Source: Amphiplicatus sp046296195
GTDB lineage: Bacteria; Pseudomonadota; Alphaproteobacteria; Caulobacterales; Parvularculaceae
Assembly: GCA_046296195.1 (NCBI GenBank)
Contig: JBKBLR010000002.1
Location: 83,869-147,868 of the forward strand
DNA: 64,000 nucleotides
Direction of reading: 5' to 3'
Below the pieces are notes generated by a model, which saw only the letters and a program-made list of their open reading frames with translations, was not told the origin of the DNA and did not search any database. The position numbers and the translations under genes were made by a program. Each line of letters opens with the position of its first letter. The stretch's first letter is position 1. Of this stretch, positions 58,695 to 64,000 are shown one piece after another.

Positions 58695-60097
58695 TCGAGG
58701 TAGGCCGGCGCGGGTTCGGAAATCGAGAAGCAAGTGAGGGCGGCGGCCTGGATCTTGGCGCAGGCAGCGGCGGCTTCCGCTTCGGTAAGGTTCACAAAGC
58801 GCGCCCGGTAAAGGATGGCGCCGTCGAGTTTCGGCATCGGCGAGACCGAGCGGGCGCGCTCAATGAGGCCGGCGGTGATCGCTGCGGCTTCGAGTTCCTG
58901 CTGCGCCTTCGACTTGCTCGAATAGGCGCCGATCTGCACGCTCCAGTTGGCGCGTTCCTCGATGTCGCCTTCGCCCATGGCTTCCTCGGACGGCGCCAGC
59001 GCCGACAGGCGCACCCGCTCATATTCGTTGAGGTCGTCGCTGTTCGCCGCGGATATCAGCGCCGAAATGCCGTCGCCGGCGGCGGGCGCGCCAGTCGGGG
59101 CGAGGCTTGCGGCCGCGACGCGGATTTCCGCGCGCATCGCTTCATTGCCGGCGAGCGTCGGCGTTGCGTTCCTGCGTTGAAGCTCGGCGACGAGCGTCGG
59201 CTTCAGGCGCGGCGTCGGCTTCAGGCGATTGACGGAAGCAAGGAGCATCGGGTTCTTCTGGATGTCCGCGAAGGCGGCGGTCAGGATTTCCGCCATGTGC
59301 GCGTCGCGCGTCGCGACCGAGCGACCGCCGAGCACGACGCCGATGAGGCGCTGGCCGTCGCGGCTCGCCGTCGTCGCCAGGTTGAAGCCCGACCGCTGCG
59401 TGTAGCCGGTCTTGAGGCCGTCAGCGCCGGCATAGGTGCGAACGAGCGCGTTGTGGGTGCGGTAGGTGCGGCCGTTCCAGGTGAATTCCTGCGTATTGAA
59501 ATAGGGAAAATACTGCGGGTAGTCCTTGATGAGGCGCTGCGACAGGATCGCAAGGTCGCGCGCCGTCGTCGTCTGCCGGGAATTCGGCAGGCCGGAGGCG
59601 TTCTTGAAGGTCGTGTTGCGCATGCCGATCGCGCGCGCCTTCGTCGTCATCTCCTGGGCGAATTTCCATTCCGTGCCGGCGACGGCCTCGGCGACCGTCA
59701 CCGCGACGTCGTTCGCAGACTTGACGATCAGCGCCTCGATCGCCGTCTCGACGCTGATCTTCGATCCGGCGGTGAGGCCGAGCTTCGACGGCGGCGCGCC
59801 GGCGGCCTGCTCGGACACCGTGAGCATGGAATCGAGATTGAGACGCCCCGCCTCGATCTCCTCGAACAGGAGATAGAGCGTCATCATCTTGGTCAGCGAG
59901 GCCGGGAAACGGGCTTCGTCAGCGTATTTATCGAGCAGGACGTCGCCGGTGTCGGCGTGGATGACGATCGCCGAGTATTTCGGAGCCGGAGCGGCCGCGC
60001 CCTTCTTCCTGGCTGCGGCGTCCGCCGGTGACGCAAAAGCGGCCGCGGCGACGGCCAAGGCGACGGCGGAGAGAAGAAAACGCAACGAAACGCTCAT
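58691..60097 (-). CDS. D-alanyl-D-alanine carboxypeptidase with C-terminal SPOR domain
   Basis: A 468-residue low-molecular-weight penicillin-binding protein (S11). The signal peptide SLRFLLSAVALAVAAAAFASPADA is followed by the active-site tetrad Ser67-Lys70 (FPASLTKMM), Ser127-Asn129 (VKSANDVAV) and Lys229-Thr-Gly (ADGLKTGYT). A variable linker leads to a SPOR domain (WSVQIGAYSSKSKAQQELE), which binds denuded septal peptidoglycan. It trims terminal D-Ala from pentapeptides, probably at the division site. Confidence 0.95.
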   Translation of the reverse strand: MSVSLRFLLSAVALAVAAAAFASPADAAARKKGAAAPAPKYSAIVIHADTGDVLLDKYADEARFPASLTKMMTLYLLFEEIEAGRLNLDSMLTVSEQAAGAPPSKLGLTAGSKISVETAIEALIVKSANDVAVTVAEAVAGTEWKFAQEMTTKARAIGMRNTTFKNASGLPNSRQTTTARDLAILSQRLIKDYPQYFPYFNTQEFTWNGRTYRTHNALVRTYAGADGLKTGYTQRSGFNLATTASRDGQRLIGVVLGGRSVATRDAHMAEILTAAFADIQKNPMLLASVNRLKPTPRLKPTLVAELQRRNATPTLAGNEAMRAEIRVAAASLAPTGAPAAGDGISALISAANSDDLNEYERVRLSALAPSEEAMGEGDIEERANWSVQIGAYSSKSKAQQELEAAAITAGLIERARSVSPMPKLDGAILYRARFVNLTEAEAAAACAKIQAAALTCFSISEPAPAYLD

Positions 60098-60214
60098 CGC
60101 CCAACCCTCGCTACAGACGTGGCGTCTTGCAACTTAAATCTTTCTGGAGCCGCCACGCCGCCTGTCCCGTCCTGCCGTCCTGCGTCGACCACGCGCCCGA
60201 CCCTGAGGCCCGCG

Positions 60215-60246
60215 AGGGCCCGTCCAGCAAAGGGCCCGTCCAGCAA
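60215..60246. repeat. Perfect tandem duplication of a 16-base unit
   Basis: AGGGCCCGTCCAGCAA occurs twice head to tail with no mismatch, in the promoter-side gap of the D,D-carboxypeptidase gene. Likely a replication-slippage product; it may vary between strains. Confidence 0.8.
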
Positions 60247-60430
60247 AGCGCGTGCCGCCCCCAATGAATGCGGCGGAAACAGGACCTTCCCGTCAGTCAG
60301 TAAACAAGTGGTTAATGTTAAAAATTGAACAGGATCGGGCGCCGGGCCGTGCCGGCGCTGGTCCCCGCAGGCGGAGCGGGCCGCCCGCCGGAAATTTCCC
60401 TTTCTGGTTTGTTGCGACGCAAAAATTCGC

Positions 60431-60467
60431 TTGACCGGCCTGCATGCGATGCTTATGTTGCATCGCA
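60431..60467 (+). promoter_or_regulatory. Phasin promoter with overlapping perfect inverted repeat
   Basis: TTGACC (60431-60436) and TATGTT (60454-60459) are 17 bases apart. A perfect 8-base inverted repeat TGCGATGC-N7-GCATCGCA (60445-60467) spans the -10 box, 57 bases upstream of the phasin ATG. The TGC/GCA arms resemble the TGC-rich operators of PhaR, the repressor that senses polyhydroxybutyrate. Symmetry and spacing are seen directly; PhaR binding is inferred. Confidence 0.6.
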
Positions 60468-60524
60468 CAATAAACGACAATCCGTCGGCGATAAGCGCGG
60501 CGGGCAAACTCGGGAGATACAATC

Positions 60525-60962
60525 ATGGCTACGAAGAAAGCGGCTTCGGCCGAAGGTTTTGAGACCCTGGGCTTTAGCCCGGACGCCTTCAGGGACGGCT
60601 ACGAGAAGTTCGCCAAGTCTTTGAATTCTTTCGCTGATTTCCAGAAGGGCTCGCTCGAGGCGATGATGGCCTCGGCGAATGTCGTCGCGAAGGGCTTCGA
60701 GCAGGCCGCGTCCGCCCAGGCCGGCTTCGTCAAGGAGCACTATGAGGAGACCGTCGCGCTCGCCAAGGCCGCGGCGGCGTCGAAGAGCGTTCAGGAAGCG
60801 ATCGAGCTCCAGACCGAATTCGCCAAGACGGCGTTCGAGCGCAATATCGGCCTCGTGACGAAGCTCGCCGACCACTGGAACGGCGTCGCCAAGGAAGCCT
60901 CCGAACCGCTGACGAAGCGCTATGGCGAATTCGTCGAGATGGTTCAGACCTACCGCGCGTAA
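60525..60962 (+). CDS. Phasin family protein
   Basis: A 145-residue phasin-2-type protein that coats polyhydroxyalkanoate granules. It is helical throughout (YEKFAKSLNSFADFQKGSLEAMMASANVVAKGFEQAAS and QEAIELQTEFAKTAFERNIGLVTKLADHW) with a Lys/Ala-rich N-terminus. The ATG at 60525 follows GGGAG. It has its own promoter and a strong terminator, which fits a highly expressed monocistronic gene. No polymer synthase or depolymerase is encoded nearby. Confidence 0.93.
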   Translation: MATKKAASAEGFETLGFSPDAFRDGYEKFAKSLNSFADFQKGSLEAMMASANVVAKGFEQAASAQAGFVKEHYEETVALAKAAAASKSVQEAIELQTEFAKTAFERNIGLVTKLADHWNGVAKEASEPLTKRYGEFVEMVQTYRA

Positions 60963-60994
60963 CCATCGCGGCTCGCGCATCAAGCGTTGACTGG

Positions 60995-61027
60995 ACGCCT
61001 GGCCCCCTGAGGCCGGGCGTTTTCTTT
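60995..61027 (+). terminator. Rho-independent terminator of the phasin gene
   Basis: A 10-base-pair stem (60995-61004 with 61011-61020, one T-G pair), a 6-base loop and a T-rich tail (TTTCTTTT) lie 32 bases after the phasin stop. Confidence 0.88.
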
Positions 61028-61133
61028 TGCGCCGAATTTGATCGCCGCGGCGGATTTCCTACTTTTCAACCGGAACGCAATACATACTTAATGTCGGCTG
61101 GCGCTTCGGCGCGCCGCACGCACAAGAGAGCGG

Positions 61134-61469
61134 ATGGCGAACAAACAGGATAACGAGCAGGGCCCCGGGGGCGATGTCGGCATCGGCGTCGTCACCAAGA
61201 CCGCGCCCCGGACCAAGCGTCCCTCGCTTTACAAGGTGCTCCTCCTCAACGACGACTACACCCCGCAGGAATTCGTCGTCTGGCTGCTGCAGGCGGTCTT
61301 CAACAAGGACGCCGAAGAGGCCGTCCGCATCATGCTCCACGTCCACCAGACGGGCGTCGGGGTTTGCGGCGTCTACACCTACGAGGTCGCCGAAACGAAA
61401 GTGGCGCAGGTGATGGAGCTGTCGCGCCGGAACCAGCACCCGTTGCAGTGCACGATGGAAAGGGACTGA
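61134..61469 (+). CDS. clpS: ATP-dependent Clp protease adaptor ClpS
   Basis: A 111-residue ClpS, the adaptor that hands N-degron substrates to ClpA. It has the flexible N-terminal tail, PSLYKVLLLNDDYTPQEFVVWLL with the conserved binding-pocket residues (Asn-Asp-Asp), AVRIMLHVHQTGVGVCGVYTYEVAETK and the final HPLQCTMER. It lies one base from clpA and is expressed with it. Confidence 0.96.
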   Translation: MANKQDNEQGPGGDVGIGVVTKTAPRTKRPSLYKVLLLNDDYTPQEFVVWLLQAVFNKDAEEAVRIMLHVHQTGVGVCGVYTYEVAETKVAQVMELSRRNQHPLQCTMERD

Positions 61470-61470
61470 A

Positions 61471-63783
61471 GTGGCGTCTTTCAGCAGGAATCTCGACGAG
61501 TCCCTTCACCGCGCCATCGCGATCGCGTCCGAACGCGACCACGAACTCGTCACGCTCGAGCATCTCCTCCTCGCCCTGACGACGGATCAGGACGCCGCCG
61601 CGGTGATGCGGGCCTGCAATGTCGATCTTGAGGAGCTGCGGCGCAATCTTTTCGAGTTCATCGAGAACGACCTCGCCAATCTCAAATCCGACATTCACGA
61701 ACAGGCCAAGCCGACCGCGAGCTTCCAGCGCGTGATTCAGCGCGCCGTCATTCATGTGCAATCATCCGGCCGCGAGGAAGTGACGGGCGCGAACGTCCTC
61801 GTCGCGCTTTTCGCCGAGCGCGAGAGCCACGCCGCGCATTTCCTGCAGCAGCAGGACATGACCCGCTTCGACGCGGTCAATTACATCTCGCACGGGCTCG
61901 CCAAGCGCCCCGGCGAAAACCAGCCGAAGACCCCGCGCGGCGCCCAGGAAGAGAGCGAGGGCGGGAGCAAGCAGAACGAGAGCGCGCTCGCCGCTTATTG
62001 CGTCGACCTCAATGAGAAGGCGCGCAAGGGCAAGATCGACCCGCTGATCGGCCGCGGGCCCGAAATCGAGCGCTCGATCCAGGTGCTCTGCCGCCGGCGC
62101 AAGAATAATCCGCTGCTCGTCGGCGATCCCGGCGTCGGCAAGACGGCGATCGCGGAGGGACTCGCGCGGCTGATCGTCGACGAGGACGTGCCCGAAGTGC
62201 TCGCGAACGCGACCATCTACGCGCTCGACATGGGCGCGCTGCTCGCCGGCACGCGCTATCGCGGCGATTTCGAGGAGCGCATCAAGTCGGTGCTGAAAGA
62301 GCTCGAGGCGCATGAGGACGCCATTCTCTTCATCGACGAAATCCACACGGTGATCGGCGCCGGGGCGACCTCGGGCGGCGCGATGGACGCCTCGAACCTT
62401 TTAAAGCCCGCGCTGCAGTCGGGGACGCTGCGCTGCATGGGCTCGACGACCTACAAGGAATACCGCCAGCATTTCGAGAAGGACCGCGCGCTCGCCCGGC
62501 GCTTCCAGAAGATCGACGTCACCGAGCCGACGGTCGAGGACACGGTGAAGATCCTCACCGGCCTCAAGCCCTATTTTGAGGAGCATCACCGCGTCACCTA
62601 CACGCCCGAGGCGGTGAAGGCGGCGGCGGACCTCTCGGCGAAATACATGACCGACCGCAAGCTCCCCGACAAGGCGATCGACGTCATCGATGAAGCCGGG
62701 GCGCGGCAGATGCTGTTCCCGGCCGAGAAGCGAAAGAAGGTCATCGACGTCGAGGACGTCGAGGAGATCGTCGCCAAGATGGCGCGCATCCCGCCGAAAT
62801 CGGTCTCGAAGAGCGACACCGAGCGGCTGAAGAACCTCGCCGCCGACTTAAAGCGCGTCGTCTTCGGGCAGGACGATGCGATCGACCAGCTCGCCGCGGC
62901 GATCAAGCTCAGCCGCGCCGGCCTGCGCGAGCCGATGAAGCCGATCGGCAGCTATCTCTTCTCGGGCCCGACCGGCGTCGGCAAGACCGAAGTCGCCAAG
63001 CAGCTCGCCGCGACGCTCGGCGTCGAGCTCATCCGCTTCGACATGTCGGAATATATGGAGCGCCACACCGTCTCGCGCCTCATCGGCGCGCCGCCGGGCT
63101 ATGTCGGTTTTGACCAGGGCGGGCTCCTCACCGATGCGATCGACCAGCATCCGCACGCCGTCCTCCTGCTCGACGAGATCGAGAAGGCGCATCCGGAGAT
63201 CTTCAACATTCTTCTCCAGGTGATGGACAACGGCCAGCTCACCGACACCAACGGCAAGAAGATCGACTTCCGCAACGTCATCATGATCATGACGACGAAT
63301 GCGGGCGCGGCCGACGCGGCGCGCTTCCAGATCGGCTTCGCCGGCGGCAAGAAGACCGACGAGACCGACCAGGCGATCAAGCGCATGTTCTCGCCGGAGT
63401 TTCGCAATCGACTCGATGCGGTCGTCGCCTTCGGCGGCCTCACGCCGGAAATCATCGACCGCGTCGTCGAGAAGTTCATCCTCCAGCTCGAGGCCCAACT
63501 CGCCGATCGCGGCGTCACTTTCGATGTCGACGCCGATGCGACGCGCTGGCTCGCCAGGCGCGGCTTCGACGAGGAAATGGGCGCAAGGCCCTTGGCGCGC
63601 GTCATCCAGGAGCACGTCAAGAAGCCGATCGCCGACGAGATCCTCTTCGGCGCCTTGAAGGGCGGCGGCGTCGTCAAGGTGCGCCTTGATCCGGCGGACG
63701 AGACGAAGCTCGCCTTCGAATTCGTGCCGGACGCCAGGCAGCCGACCGACAAGGGCGGCGTGCCGGCGCTCGTCTCGCCCTGA
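61471..63783 (+). CDS. clpA: ATP-dependent Clp protease ATP-binding subunit ClpA
   Basis: A 770-residue AAA+ unfoldase that works with ClpP. It begins at GTG 61471 with AAAGGGA just upstream. The N-domain is two Clp-N repeats (residues 5-140). The first AAA module has Walker A GDPGVGKTAIAEGLA and Walker B ILFIDEIHTVIGAG; the second has GPTGVGKTEVAKQLA and VLLLDEIEKAHPEIFN, plus FSPEFRNRLD as the arginine-finger region. The ClpP-binding IGF-type loop is present as FQIGFAGG. It has no M-domain, so it is ClpA rather than ClpB. Confidence 0.97.
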   Translation: MASFSRNLDESLHRAIAIASERDHELVTLEHLLLALTTDQDAAAVMRACNVDLEELRRNLFEFIENDLANLKSDIHEQAKPTASFQRVIQRAVIHVQSSGREEVTGANVLVALFAERESHAAHFLQQQDMTRFDAVNYISHGLAKRPGENQPKTPRGAQEESEGGSKQNESALAAYCVDLNEKARKGKIDPLIGRGPEIERSIQVLCRRRKNNPLLVGDPGVGKTAIAEGLARLIVDEDVPEVLANATIYALDMGALLAGTRYRGDFEERIKSVLKELEAHEDAILFIDEIHTVIGAGATSGGAMDASNLLKPALQSGTLRCMGSTTYKEYRQHFEKDRALARRFQKIDVTEPTVEDTVKILTGLKPYFEEHHRVTYTPEAVKAAADLSAKYMTDRKLPDKAIDVIDEAGARQMLFPAEKRKKVIDVEDVEEIVAKMARIPPKSVSKSDTERLKNLAADLKRVVFGQDDAIDQLAAAIKLSRAGLREPMKPIGSYLFSGPTGVGKTEVAKQLAATLGVELIRFDMSEYMERHTVSRLIGAPPGYVGFDQGGLLTDAIDQHPHAVLLLDEIEKAHPEIFNILLQVMDNGQLTDTNGKKIDFRNVIMIMTTNAGAADAARFQIGFAGGKKTDETDQAIKRMFSPEFRNRLDAVVAFGGLTPEIIDRVVEKFILQLEAQLADRGVTFDVDADATRWLARRGFDEEMGARPLARVIQEHVKKPIADEILFGALKGGGVVKVRLDPADETKLAFEFVPDARQPTDKGGVPALVSP

Positions 63784-63890
63784 TCGTCGGCCCGGAGCGC
63801 TCTCACCTGTTCCCGTGAAGCGGGAGAGCGTGGACGCCGCGTCAGCGGCGGCCGGGTGTGGGACGTCGCCGGCAAGGTCGCGCTGCATCC

Positions 63891-64000
63891 ATGCTGACGG
63901 CGCAGAACGCCTCGCTCGCCTTTCCCGCGCCCGCGCGCGGCGGGGGGGAAGCGGCTCTCGACACGGAGCTGCCGGCTGAAACAGGGTTAACGCCGCGCAC
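63891..64000 (+). CDS. Possible start of a further gene (3' end outside window)
   Basis: An ATG at 63891 opens a frame that remains open to the window edge (36 codons, MLTAQNASLAFPAPARGGG). There is no good ribosome-binding site and the peptide is not recognised. The 107 bases before it hold only a short TTCCCG/CGGGAG hairpin (about 63809-63825) and no convincing feature. Low confidence. Confidence 0.25.
   Translation, partial: MLTAQNASLAFPAPARGGGEAALDTELPAETGLTPR

Larger units (their letters stand above)
60098..60524. other. Regulatory intergenic region between dacC-like gene and phasin (427 bases)
   Basis: The gap separates divergent genes. It contains a perfect tandem 16-base duplication (60215-60246), an AT-rich patch with GGTTAATGTTAAAAATTG around 60310, and, next to the phasin gene, a good promoter overlapping a perfect inverted repeat. 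No protein-coding frame with a ribosome site is seen. Confidence 0.6.

Noticed and set aside
63686..63979. A 97-codon plus-strand frame overlapping the clpA end
   Set aside because: Most of it is out of frame with clpA inside the clpA gene, and the peptide is random Arg/Ser-rich sequence.

Overview
The window is a GC-rich bacterial chromosome segment, and its gene content points to an alphaproteobacterium. It carries ClpS/ClpA, a phasin, PdhA after an eno-ftsB pair, NuoE/F/G, an ELM1-family protein and CtrA-type (TTAA-N7-TTAA) and GANTC regulatory sites. Parvularculales, Hyphomonadales or Caulobacterales are plausible, but I cannot name the genus. Most genes are housekeeping genes and are tightly packed, often with 4-base stop/start overlaps.

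Layout. 1-5005: the end of an alpha/beta hydrolase, a DUF885 metallopeptidase-like protein, secG and pyrG. 5198-13391: a co-directional block of a DUF2793/tail-fibre-like protein, a type I secretion ABC transporter, its HlyD-type adaptor and two glycosyltransferases, one of them a two-domain 871-residue enzyme. This looks like an uncharacterised export/surface-decoration locus. 13366-14825 (minus): trxB-msrA redox repair. 14983-17703: a translationally coupled homogentisate operon (hmgA, DUF6980 protein, ABM-like protein, fumarylacetoacetase-like protein) behind a perfect palindrome. 17706-21233: small membrane proteins, an esterase, a glycine-zipper lipoprotein, a medium-chain oxidoreductase and tRNA-Asp.

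21351-28214: nuoE-nuoF, then HU, YciI, GNAT and an XRE/S24-like regulator, then nuoG, so the complex I operon is split. 28214-32645: ELM1, a candidate structured sRNA, dps, an aspartate aminotransferase and a CaiB-like CoA-transferase with an anomalous GC-only stretch. 32692-34099: an IS3-family element beside an AT-rich scrap and tRNA-Ser. 34167-38343: soluble lytic transglycosylase, dapA and smpB. 38476-40220: two consecutive genes, each broken by one in-frame TGA. 40593-47029: prmB-rnr, an M23 peptidase, a cytochrome c lipoprotein and a TetR/acyl-CoA dehydrogenase pair. 47034-50858: rpmF, a Pro/Tyr-rich lipoprotein and a secreted subtilase.

50934-53689: eno, ftsB and pdhA. ftsB lies behind a full CtrA box and a GANTC inverted repeat, and pdhA is not followed by pdhB. 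53686-58524: exosortase-A (XrtA) associated genes, namely a glycosyltransferase, a FemAB/GNAT-like protein, an asparagine-synthetase-like amidotransferase and the exosortase itself. 58691-63783: a D,D-carboxypeptidase with SPOR domain, a phasin with a well-formed promoter/operator, and clpS-clpA. A 26-38 bp dispersed element occurs three times (38442, 40429, 58669). The most interesting leads are the type I secretion/glycosyltransferase locus, the unknown small proteins in the homogentisate operon, the dispersed element, the candidate sRNA and the ftsB control region.
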